DNA of 7,412 bases from Thermotogae bacterium (GTDB taxonomy: Bacteria > Thermotogota > Thermotogae > Petrotogales > Kosmotogaceae), in contig QNAR01000078.1 of NCBI GenBank assembly GCA_003643975.1, forward strand, positions 1 through 7,412, read 5' to 3'. A program made the translations under genes and the position numbers. Position 1 is the stretch's first letter. Every line of letters begins with the position of its first letter. Below the pieces are notes generated by a model, which was not told where the DNA came from, did not search any database, and saw only the letters and a program-made list of their open reading frames with translations. Positions 1 to 5,760 of this stretch are shown here, piece by piece.

Positions 1-59
1 AATTCGCCCAAAAAGCTCTCAACATTTCCTATCACCACCTCAATATTTCTTATCTTCAT
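1..59 (-). CDS. 5' end of an unidentified gene cut by the left edge
   Basis: Two start choices are visible on the minus strand, in different frames. The ATG at 59-57 reads MKIRNIEVVIGNVESFLGE and then leaves the window. It has no Shine-Dalgarno sequence and would lie almost exactly at the predicted transcription start. The ATG at 25-23 reads MLRAFWAN. It sits 5 nt after GGTGGTGAT (positions 39-31), which matches the ribosome-binding consensus GGAGGTGAT at 8 of 9 bases. The ribosome-binding site favours the second start, but the first frame also looks protein-like. Too little is present to assign a family. A promoter-like sequence lies directly upstream and the terminator of the preceding operon lies beyond it, so this is probably a separate transcription unit reading leftward. 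Confidence 0.45.
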   Translation of the reverse strand, partial: MKIRNIEVVIGNVESFLGE

Positions 60-64
60 ATTAA

Positions 65-94
65 ATATTATCATATTATAATGAAGAATGTCAA
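65..94 (-). promoter_or_regulatory. Candidate sigma-70-type promoter for the left-edge gene
   Basis: On the minus strand a perfect TTGACA (94-89) is followed after 18 bp by TAATAT (70-65). This predicts transcription starting near 59-57. A TATAAT lies inside the spacer (80-75) but has no good -35 partner. The position downstream of the operon terminator and just upstream of the left-edge start codons supports the call. Spacing was judged by eye only. Confidence 0.5.
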
Positions 95-177
95 TCTATA
101 AATCCAATTACCTAAAATAATCAAAAATTATATTTAAAAATCGTATTTCAATTGTTGGACTTTTTGCCATTAAGTAC

Positions 178-212
178 ATAAAAAACAGCAGGAATTTCTA
201 TCCCTGCTGTCT
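178..212 (-). terminator. Rho-independent terminator of the fabZ-flavoprotein operon
   Basis: Read on the minus strand, ACAGCAGG (210-203) and CCTGCTGT (192-185) form a perfect 8-bp stem with a 10-nt loop. A run of T follows directly, including the last stem base (185-180). It lies about 70 nt after the stop codon of the flavoprotein gene and is oriented to end that operon. On the plus strand the hairpin is followed only by CTTTC, so it is probably not an efficient terminator in that direction. Confidence 0.8.
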
Positions 213-238
213 TTCATATTTGAAGCCATAAGCAAACA

Positions 239-267
239 AGGCGGAGATGTTTAATTATTTACCGCCT
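239..267 (-). repeat. Small inverted repeat downstream of the flavoprotein gene
   Basis: AGGCGG (239-244) and CCGCCT (262-267) are a perfect 6-bp inverted repeat around a 17-nt AT-rich loop, starting 14 nt past the stop codon. Read on the minus strand it is followed by TGTTTGC, a poor U-tract. It could be a secondary terminator element or a 3'-end stabilising hairpin ahead of the stronger terminator at 178-212. Confidence 0.35.
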
Positions 268-281
268 AAGCCAAAATCCAG

Positions 282-1346
282 CTATTGCATATCTTCAAAA
301 AGCTTCTTAATAACTTCTTTTACGCTTGAAATGCTATTGACCTTGTATCCTTCAGCGCCAATGAAGGCAAATCCATTTTCAAAATCCCCTTTTGAAGCGT
401 TCAACAGCGCTTCCGCTATACAATATGGGGCTTCCCTGAAATTACAAGTCTTTATGCAGTGGTACATGCACTTGAATGGCTTTTTTACACCTCTTTCCAC
501 ATCTTCGAGAAATTTGTTCCGCACAGCCCTACCGGGTAACCCAACCGGACTTTTGATAATGATTATGTCTTCCTTCTTTGCATTAACAATCGTTTTCTTG
601 AATTTTATATCCGCATCGCATTCTTTTGTGGCGATAAAGGGCGTTCCCACCTGCACTCCGGAAGCTCCAAGTGAAAAGACTCTTTTTACATCTTTCGAAT
701 CACATATTCCCCCAGCTGCTATCACCGGGACTTCCTTTCCGTACTCTTTTTTGATTTTTTCAGTGAACTCACGCACCTGTGGTATGGTTCTTTCCAGAGA
801 GAATTCTGGTTCAGTGAGCTGTTCTGGCTTGTAACCAAGATGGCCTCCGGCCTTAGGCCCTTCAACCACAAAAGCATCAGGAATATAGCCGTGCCTTTTG
901 AACCACCTTTTGAAAATGAGCTGTGCGGTTCTCAACGATGATACTATAGGGATCAATTTTGTTCTGGAATCTTCACTGAGGTAAGAGGGCAAATCAAGTG
1001 GTAAACCCGCACCGGAAATTATGACATCAATCTTTTCTTTGATAGCTGTTACAACCATATCCTCGTAATTTGTCAAAGCAACCATTATATTAACACCGAG
1101 GATTCCTTTGGTTTTTTCCCTTGCACTTCTTATGACTTTTTTAAGACCCTCTATGTTTTCTTGCCTAAAATTCTTTCCTTTGCCTCCCATTACCATTCCG
1201 ATACCAGCTGTGCCTATAATACCTATTCCTCCTTCGTTGGCAACCGCTGAAGCGAGATTGTCCAGAGATACACCAACAGCCATTCCTCCCTGAATGAGAG
1301 GTATTTCAGGCATCAAACCTCCAATGTTCAGTTTGATAAATTTCAA
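282..1346 (-). CDS. FabK/nitronate-monooxygenase-family FMN protein with a C-terminal Cys4 cluster (FabX-like)
   Basis: This 354-residue protein has the FMN-binding TIM-barrel motifs of the FabK/2-nitropropane dioxygenase family: QGGMA at 19-23, SGAG at 111-114, VEGPKAGGHLG at 161-171 with the likely catalytic His169, AAGGI at 210-214 and GVQVGT at 230-235. Unlike ordinary FabK it adds a cysteine cluster, Cys293, Cys297, Cys301 and Cys309 (CX3CX3CX7C), which suggests a bound [4Fe-4S] cluster. From memory, the segments IPDAFVVEGP, TKECDA, KSPVG and the C-terminal cysteine region resemble Helicobacter pylori FabX, an FMN/[4Fe-4S] acyl-ACP dehydrogenase/isomerase. Many anaerobes carry related proteins annotated only as nitronate monooxygenase, so the reaction is unproven. 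The start is TTG, because an in-frame TGA lies three codons upstream. Its ribosome-binding site is poor (AAAGGGG directly abuts the start). An internal ATG at 1313 follows GGAGG but would remove the first 11 residues. It lies 20 nt after fabZ in the same operon, so a role in acyl-ACP chemistry is likely. Confidence 0.85.
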   Translation of the reverse strand: MKFIKLNIGGLMPEIPLIQGGMAVGVSLDNLASAVANEGGIGIIGTAGIGMVMGGKGKNFRQENIEGLKKVIRSAREKTKGILGVNIMVALTNYEDMVVTAIKEKIDVIISGAGLPLDLPSYLSEDSRTKLIPIVSSLRTAQLIFKRWFKRHGYIPDAFVVEGPKAGGHLGYKPEQLTEPEFSLERTIPQVREFTEKIKKEYGKEVPVIAAGGICDSKDVKRVFSLGASGVQVGTPFIATKECDADIKFKKTIVNAKKEDIIIIKSPVGLPGRAVRNKFLEDVERGVKKPFKCMYHCIKTCNFREAPYCIAEALLNASKGDFENGFAFIGAEGYKVNSISSVKEVIKKLFEDMQ

Positions 1347-1366
1347 CCCCTTTCAAAGCAACAATT

Positions 1367-1783
1367 CTATGCTTCCTTGAAACCGAGCATTAGTGTCGCT
1401 GTGCACACTTTCTTATTCTCTACTTTAGCTACACCCTCTGCAAAAATAACGCCCCGGCGCTCCTGAAGAATCTTTACTTCGTAGTTCAATCTATCCCCCG
1501 GCTTCACCTCGCCCCTGAACCTCGCCTTTTCAATACCAAGAAAAAGCGGAACCCCTTTCTTCCCATTTAGCAGCAGTACTCCGGCTGTTTGTGCAAGGCC
1601 CTCTACTATGAGGACGCCAGGGTAAATGGGATAATCAGGGAAATGCCCCTGAAAAACGGGATCTTCCGGGTTTATATCCCTGAAAGCTTTTATGTTATCC
1701 TCCCCTTCTTCAACAACTCCATCCACCAGCAAGAAAGGAGGGCGATGTGGAATAATGCTTTTCACATATTCTATGTCTTTCAC
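1367..1783 (-). CDS. fabZ: 3-hydroxyacyl-ACP dehydratase FabZ
   Basis: FabZ is a cytoplasmic hot-dog-fold enzyme that removes water from (3R)-3-hydroxyacyl-ACP to give trans-2-enoyl-ACP in each elongation round. The 138-residue product has normal family length and opens with the characteristic IPHRPPFLLVD (11-21). The active-site region GHFPDYPIYPGVLIVEGLAQ carries the expected catalytic His47 and Glu61. Translation starts at GTG, preceded by a perfect GGAGGTGAT (1795-1787) ending 3 nt before the start. It is the first gene of the leftward operon, transcribed away from fabH, and is separated from the other elongation-cycle genes of the rightward operon. No FabA-type isomerase is present, so FabZ is the only dehydratase visible here. 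Confidence 0.97.
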   Translation of the reverse strand: MKDIEYVKSIIPHRPPFLLVDGVVEEGEDNIKAFRDINPEDPVFQGHFPDYPIYPGVLIVEGLAQTAGVLLLNGKKGVPLFLGIEKARFRGEVKPGDRLNYEVKILQERRGVIFAEGVAKVENKKVCTATLMLGFKEA

Positions 1784-1786
1784 CTT

Positions 1787-1795
1787 ATCACCTCC
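1787..1795 (-). promoter_or_regulatory. Ribosome-binding site deciding the GTG start of fabZ
   Basis: On the minus strand GGAGGTGAT is a full match to the sequence complementary to a typical bacterial 16S rRNA 3' end. It sits 3 nt before GTG (7 nt from the GGAGG core). This fixes the non-ATG start of fabZ and gives the consensus used to judge the other starts in the window. A TATAAA (1806-1801) just upstream could be a -10 box, but it has no convincing -35. Confidence 0.8.
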
Positions 1796-1920
1796 AACAC
1801 TTTATATGAAAAAAGATACCATAACCATGTTCAATAAATATTGTGCGATTTTTGTACATCCACACACAAAAGCGTCCGGTTTTTGAACGAATTTGATATG
1901 AAAATCACATGGCACAGAGT

Positions 1921-1946
1921 TGCTAATATTATATTCGGAAAGGAGG
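1921..1946 (+). promoter_or_regulatory. Extended -10 promoter and ribosome-binding site of fabH
   Basis: TGC-TAATAT (1921-1929) fits the TGn extended -10 form. A start near 1935-1937 would leave a leader of about 19 nt containing AGGAGG (1941-1946), 8 nt before the CTG at 1955. This geometry supports CTG as the start codon, because candidate starts further upstream would lie before the transcription start. Confidence 0.5.
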
Positions 1947-1954
1947 GGATTATT

Positions 1955-2935
1955 CTGAGAGTAATCGGTACAGGCTCATACTTACCGAAAAAAATTGTGA
2001 AAAATGCTGAACTGGAAGATAAATTGGGCCTTGAAAAAGGCTGGATTGAGCAGCGTACAGGTATAAAAGAACGCCATTTTGCTATTAACGAAACACCTTT
2101 GGATCTTGCATTGAAAGCCGCTGAAGAAGCGTTGAAGGATTACGATAAAAGTCCTCAAATTGTGGTAGCCCATTCATCGACCATTGAACAGGGATTCCCT
2201 TCAATGGCATCAATGGTATCAAAAGGATTGGGACTGAATCCTGTTCTGGCATATGATGTTGTTTCTGGCTGCACAGGCTTTCTGCACACGCTTATATCCT
2301 CGGTTTCCGTTATGAAAAACCTGAAACTCGACAGTATGCTCATAATAGCCGCAGAAGTTTTGAGCAGCCATATAGACTTCACTGACAGGGATACTGCAAT
2401 ACTCTTCGGTGACGGCGCTGGGGCGTTACTCGTTGAAAGGGTTCCATCAGATGAAGTTATACTCGCATCGGATTTTGGAACTGATGTAAAAAAGGCAGGG
2501 GATCTCATCATAGACAACTTAACGGGAAATGTGATCAAAATGAACGGAAGGGAGATTTTCCGCTTCGCTGTAAGAACACTGGGAAAATCCATCCTGAAAG
2601 TTTTAAAAGCTGGCAATATCTCTATCGAAGAATTGGACTATTTCATTCCTCATCAGTCAAATGCCAGGATTCTCGCTTCTGTAAACAGAGAGCTGAAGAT
2701 TCCCGAAGAGAAAATAATCTCCTATATTGATTCATATGGCAATACTGCTTCCGCTTCCATTCCGATAGCCATAGATAAAGCAGCAAAAGAAGGTGTTTTA
2801 AAAGACGGAAATAAAGTATTGCTTTCAGGTTATGGCGCAGGATTGAGCTGGAGCACCCTATTAATTGAATGGCGAACAGGAGAGGAGGAGGCAAGTTGTA
2901 TCTTGGAAAGCGTGTTTCAGGGTTACTCGGAATAA
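1955..2935 (+). CDS. fabH: 3-oxoacyl-ACP synthase III FabH, probable CTG start
   Basis: FabH condenses an acyl-CoA primer with malonyl-ACP to start each fatty acid chain. The product has the catalytic triad Cys106 (VVSGCTGF), His233 (IPHQSNAR) and Asn263 (SYGNTASAS), plus the N-terminal GTGSYLP and EQRTGIKER motifs. The frame stays open back to 1841, but the family's N-terminus (MRVIGTGSYLP) begins at CTG 1955, which lies 8 nt after AGGAGG. The nearest ATG upstream (1898) has no ribosome-binding site and would add 19 unconserved residues. From CTG the protein is 326 residues. The conserved domain ends at about Trp306 (LLIEW), and a polar tail of about 20 residues follows. That tail is encoded where the fabK ribosome-binding site and start lie, so it may exist for gene overlap rather than function. 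It is the first gene of the rightward operon. Two ATT codons (1949, 1952) are alternative rare starts. Confidence 0.95.
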   Translation: MRVIGTGSYLPKKIVKNAELEDKLGLEKGWIEQRTGIKERHFAINETPLDLALKAAEEALKDYDKSPQIVVAHSSTIEQGFPSMASMVSKGLGLNPVLAYDVVSGCTGFLHTLISSVSVMKNLKLDSMLIIAAEVLSSHIDFTDRDTAILFGDGAGALLVERVPSDEVILASDFGTDVKKAGDLIIDNLTGNVIKMNGREIFRFAVRTLGKSILKVLKAGNISIEELDYFIPHQSNARILASVNRELKIPEEKIISYIDSYGNTASASIPIAIDKAAKEGVLKDGNKVLLSGYGAGLSWSTLLIEWRTGEEEASCILESVFQGYSE

Positions 2936-3849
2936 GATATCCTGTTCTCCAGGGGGGAATGGCCTGGGTAGCCACCGCTGAACTCGCTTCAGCGGTATCG
3001 AATGCCGGTGGGCTTGGAATCATCGCAGCGGGTAATCTCACCCCTTCTGAATTGAAAGCTGAAATAGCCAAAACAAAAGCATTGACAGAAAACCCCTTTG
3101 GGGTTAATCTAATGCTCCTATCGCCTTATATAGAGGAGCAGGTGAAAATCGTTTGCGAAGAACGGATTCCTGTTGTCACCACCGGAGCGGGAAATCCCGG
3201 AAAATACATGGACAAGCTCAAAAAAGCAGGAACAAAGGTAATTCCAGTGGTAGCTTCACCCGGACTTGCTAAAAGAGTAGAAAAGCTCGGTGCTGATGCG
3301 GTAATCGCTGAGGGAATGGAAGCCGGGGGACACATCGGTAAGCTAACCACCATGGTTCTCGTCCCTCAAACGGTTGATGCCGTTTCCATCCCGGTTATAG
3401 CCGCAGGTGGCATTGCAGATGCCCGGGGTGTAGCAGCAGCTTTTTCACTTGGAGCTGAGGGGATTCAAATCGGAACGCTCTTTGCCTGTTCCCGCGAAAG
3501 CATTGCTCACGAGAACTTCAAGAAAAGGGTACTCTCTGCCAGTTCTCTCGATGCCGTAGTTACTGGTGAGAGCACGGGGCATCCGGTGAGATCTCTGAGG
3601 AACTCTCTTACAAAAAAGCTGCTGGAACTTGAAGCAAAAGAAGCGAGTTTTGAAGAATTTGAAAAACTTGCGATAGGTGGGTTGAAACGGGCAGTCAGAG
3701 AAGGCGACATAAAAACTGGTTCCGTTATGGCAGGCCAGGTTGCCGGGCTTGTTAAGGAAATAAAACCAGTAAAGGAAATCATTGAAGAAATCTATAAAGG
3801 TGCTGAAAAGATTTTCAGAAATTTCGCGGAAATGGGGGTTGAGAAATGA
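2896..3849 (+). CDS. fabK: FMN-dependent enoyl-ACP reductase FabK
   Basis: FabK reduces trans-2-enoyl-ACP to acyl-ACP with NAD(P)H through FMN, the last step of each elongation round. It replaces FabI, which is absent here. The sequence closely follows the Streptococcus pneumoniae FabK pattern as I recall it: IRYPVLQGGMAW (13-24), TTGAGNPGKYM (95-105), IAEGMEAGGHIGKLTTM (137-153) with the expected active-site His146, IPVIAAGGIAD (165-175), GIQIGT (189-194) and GSVMAGQVAGLV towards the end. The chosen start is TTG 2896, 7 nt after GGAGG (2884-2888), giving 317 residues. An ATG at 2869 would add nine residues but has no ribosome-binding site. The gene overlaps the end of fabH by 40 bp in another frame and shares ATGA with fabD, so the three are probably translationally coupled. 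It lacks the cysteine cluster of its paralogue at 282-1346. Confidence 0.96.
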   Translation: MYLGKRVSGLLGIRYPVLQGGMAWVATAELASAVSNAGGLGIIAAGNLTPSELKAEIAKTKALTENPFGVNLMLLSPYIEEQVKIVCEERIPVVTTGAGNPGKYMDKLKKAGTKVIPVVASPGLAKRVEKLGADAVIAEGMEAGGHIGKLTTMVLVPQTVDAVSIPVIAAGGIADARGVAAAFSLGAEGIQIGTLFACSRESIAHENFKKRVLSASSLDAVVTGESTGHPVRSLRNSLTKKLLELEAKEASFEEFEKLAIGGLKRAVREGDIKTGSVMAGQVAGLVKEIKPVKEIIEEIYKGAEKIFRNFAEMGVEK

Positions 3850-4763
3850 AAGCATGGATATTTCCCGGACAAGGCGCACAATACGTTGGTATGGGAAAAG
3901 ACCTTTATAATCATCACATTGCCCGTGGATTCATGAGCAGGGCATGTGAAGCTCTTGGTATAGATTTATTGAACCTTATGCTTGAAGGCCCGGAAGAGGA
4001 ATTAACACTTACCGAGAATGCACAGCCTGCTATTTTGCTTCACAGCGTTGCAACAGCAGAACTGTTGAGAATGAATCGCCAATATCCGGACATAGTCGCC
4101 GGATTCAGCCTTGGGGAATTCAGCGCGCTGGTAGTTGCCAGAGTGTTCTCTTTTCATGATGCACTGAGGCTTGTAAGATTGAGGGGAAAGGCAATGCAGG
4201 AAGCTGTTGCGCCGGGAGTGGGAAGCATGGCAGCAATCATAGGCCTTGAAGCCATACAGATCGAGGCTATTTGTAAGGAAGTATCTCCTGAAGAAGAAGT
4301 TATCATTGCCAATTACAACGCTCCTGGACAGGTTACTATTTCAGGTATAAAGGAAAAAGTTCTTCAGGTACTTGAAAGAGCTAAAGCCATGGGTGCAAGA
4401 CGGGCAGTAGAATTGAAGGTAAGCGCACCTTTCCATACGAAATACATGTTAAATGCCAGTGAGAAGCTTAGAAAAGCACTGCGTGAAATAGAGATAAAAC
4501 CTCCGAAGATACCTGTGATCTCTAATGTTACAGGCGAACCTTTTCCAGATGATCCAGTGGAAATCAGAGAGCTCATCGCTAAGCAAGCGTGTAGCCCCGT
4601 TCGTTGGGAAAGTTCTGTAAGAAAGATGGTTGCCATGGGTGCAAGTTTCTTCCTGGAAGTGGGGCCTGGCAAAGTCCTCACCGGCTTGAACAGGAGGATA
4701 GACAGGCGCGTGGTAACGGATTTTACAGATGGCAGACTCGTCCTTAACAGCGTTACAACTTGA
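3846..4763 (+). CDS. fabD: Malonyl-CoA:ACP transacylase FabD
   Basis: FabD transfers malonate from CoA to the phosphopantetheine of AcpP and supplies extender units to FabH and FabF. The 305-residue protein has normal length and shows the GQGAQ motif (8-12), the nucleophile Ser88 in GFSLGEF, Arg113 (RLRGKAM), the catalytic His197 (SAPFHTK), Gln247 and the C-terminal EVGPGKVL. The residue before the nucleophile is Phe where the common motif is GHSLGE. This is a tolerated variation in some anaerobe FabDs, as far as I recall. The ATG overlaps the fabK stop in ATGA, with GGGGG (3834-3838) as ribosome-binding site 7 nt upstream. Its place between fabK and fabG is typical of Gram-positive-style fab clusters. 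Confidence 0.97.
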   Translation: MKAWIFPGQGAQYVGMGKDLYNHHIARGFMSRACEALGIDLLNLMLEGPEEELTLTENAQPAILLHSVATAELLRMNRQYPDIVAGFSLGEFSALVVARVFSFHDALRLVRLRGKAMQEAVAPGVGSMAAIIGLEAIQIEAICKEVSPEEEVIIANYNAPGQVTISGIKEKVLQVLERAKAMGARRAVELKVSAPFHTKYMLNASEKLRKALREIEIKPPKIPVISNVTGEPFPDDPVEIRELIAKQACSPVRWESSVRKMVAMGASFFLEVGPGKVLTGLNRRIDRRVVTDFTDGRLVLNSVTT

Positions 4764-4775
4764 AGGAGTGGTAAG

Positions 4776-5504
4776 ATGAAGGAATTGGCAATAGTCACGG
4801 GGGGGTCCAGAGGCATCGGAAGGGCGATTGTTGAAGAGCTGGCTAAGACAGGTTATGGGGTCGTTTTCACATACCGTCAAAATAAAGAAGCAGCTAATTC
4901 GTTGTTAAGCGAGCTCGCCGGGCGAGATGTTTATGCTTACGCATGTGACATTTCCAACGAAAAAGCGGTAAAAACATTTGCCCAGCAGGTAATTTCGCAG
5001 TTTGGTGCCCCAACAGCTCTTGTAAACAACGCAGGGATTGCAAAAGATGCTCTTCTACTACGTATGAGCACACAAAACTGGAAGGAGGTGATAGAAACCA
5101 ATCTCACGGGAAACTTTTTTGTAACTCAGGCTTTTCTAAAAGAAATGTTGAAAAAGCGAAGAGGTAAAATACTATTCATTTCATCCCTCTCTGGACTGAG
5201 AGGTAACGCAGGCCAGGCAAACTATGCCGCTTCAAAGGCAGGCATTATAGGTTTTGCAAAATCCCTCGCTCGCGAAGTAGCTAAAAGGGGTATTACCGTG
5301 AATGCCATAGCTCCGGGAATGGTAGAAACGGACATGACGGCCTCTTTGCGCCCCGAATGGAAGGAAGAACTTCTTAGAAACATTCCTCTTGGACGTTTTG
5401 GAAAGCCTGAAGAAATCGCAAAACTCGCGGCATTTTTGCTTAGCGATGCCGCTTCATATATTACTGGTCAGGTATTCACCATAGACGGTGGATTGAGCAT
5501 ATAA
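4776..5504 (+). CDS. fabG: 3-oxoacyl-ACP reductase FabG
   Basis: FabG is the NADPH-dependent short-chain dehydrogenase that reduces 3-oxoacyl-ACP to (3R)-3-hydroxyacyl-ACP. The 242-residue protein carries the Rossmann glycine motif TGGSRGIG (8-15), NNAG (84-87), Asn109, and the catalytic Ser137, Tyr150 and Lys154 in the expected GNAGQANYAASKAG context. PGMVETDMT follows, and the C-terminus ITGQVFTIDGGL is typical of FabG. The start is ATG, with AAGGAG (4763-4768) overlapping the fabD stop codon region. Only 12 nt separate it from fabD and 21 nt from acpP. The FabG-like C-terminal signature and the operon position make FabG far more likely than another short-chain dehydrogenase. Confidence 0.97.
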   Translation: MKELAIVTGGSRGIGRAIVEELAKTGYGVVFTYRQNKEAANSLLSELAGRDVYAYACDISNEKAVKTFAQQVISQFGAPTALVNNAGIAKDALLLRMSTQNWKEVIETNLTGNFFVTQAFLKEMLKKRRGKILFISSLSGLRGNAGQANYAASKAGIIGFAKSLAREVAKRGITVNAIAPGMVETDMTASLRPEWKEELLRNIPLGRFGKPEEIAKLAAFLLSDAASYITGQVFTIDGGLSI

Positions 5505-5525
5505 AAAAGAAAAGGAGTGAAGAAA

Positions 5526-5759
5526 ATGGAAGAAAAGGTAATCAACATAATTGCTGAACAGCTTGGACTTGATCCCGCAGAGGTTAAACGCGATTCTAAT
5601 TTCACCGAAGACCTGGGTGCAGATTCTCTCGACCTCGTTGACCTCATAATGAAGCTTGAAGATGAATTTGACGTAAAAATCGAGGATGAAGTAGCATCAC
5701 AGCTTAAAACCGTGGGGGATGCCATTGAGTTCATAAAAAAACTAACATCGGAGGGATAA
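5526..5759 (+). CDS. acpP: Acyl carrier protein
   Basis: This is a small acidic four-helix protein that carries all fatty-acid intermediates on phosphopantetheine. The attachment site is Ser34 in DLGADSLDLVDL, the canonical ACP motif. The chosen ATG at 5526 lies 8 nt after AAAGGAG (5511-5517) and gives 77 residues (MEEKVINIIAEQLG...), normal for ACP. An in-frame GTG at 5517 would add three residues but lies within the ribosome-binding site. The modifying enzyme, holo-ACP synthase, is not in this window. The gene lies between fabG and fabF, the usual order, with a single base separating its stop from fabF. Confidence 0.97.
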   Translation: MEEKVINIIAEQLGLDPAEVKRDSNFTEDLGADSLDLVDLIMKLEDEFDVKIEDEVASQLKTVGDAIEFIKKLTSEG

Positions 5760-5760
5760 A

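Larger units (their letters stand above)
1784..1954. promoter_or_regulatory. Divergent intergenic control region between fabZ and fabH
   Basis: All transcription of both fab operons appears to begin in these 171 bp. For fabH, an extended -10 box TGCTAATAT (1921-1929) is followed about 7 nt later by the predicted start and then by AGGAGG; the -35 is weak, as is usual for extended -10 promoters. For fabZ, only a TATAAA (1806-1801, minus strand) is visible. Short symmetric elements that could be operator halves are CAATA-AA-TATTG (1832-1843), TTTTGT-n10-ACAAAA (1850-1871) and ATTTGATATGAAAAT (1891-1905). None matches a regulator site that I can name with confidence. Confidence 0.5.

Noticed and set aside
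247..834. 195-codon open frame on the plus strand opposite the flavoprotein gene
   Set aside because: It lies entirely antisense to a well-supported gene, has no ribosome-binding site and shows no recognisable motif.
1891..1905. ATTTGATATGAAAAT as a FabT operator
   Set aside because: Only the outer four bases on each side are symmetric and the centre does not match. FabT is best known from Lactobacillales, which this window does not otherwise resemble.
1841..1954. N-terminal extension of FabH from TTG 1841 or ATG 1898
   Set aside because: There is no ribosome-binding site before either codon, the residues are not FabH-like, and a promoter element overlaps the region. CTG 1955 fits the family start and ribosome spacing.
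2155..2616. 153-codon open frame antisense to fabH
   Set aside because: It is a shadow of the fabH reading frame. The serine- and proline-rich composition is that of a complementary-strand frame, and fabH has full catalytic motifs.
4364..4880. Two long minus-strand frames opposite fabD and fabG
   Set aside because: They are antisense shadows of two clearly recognised genes, without start signals or family motifs.
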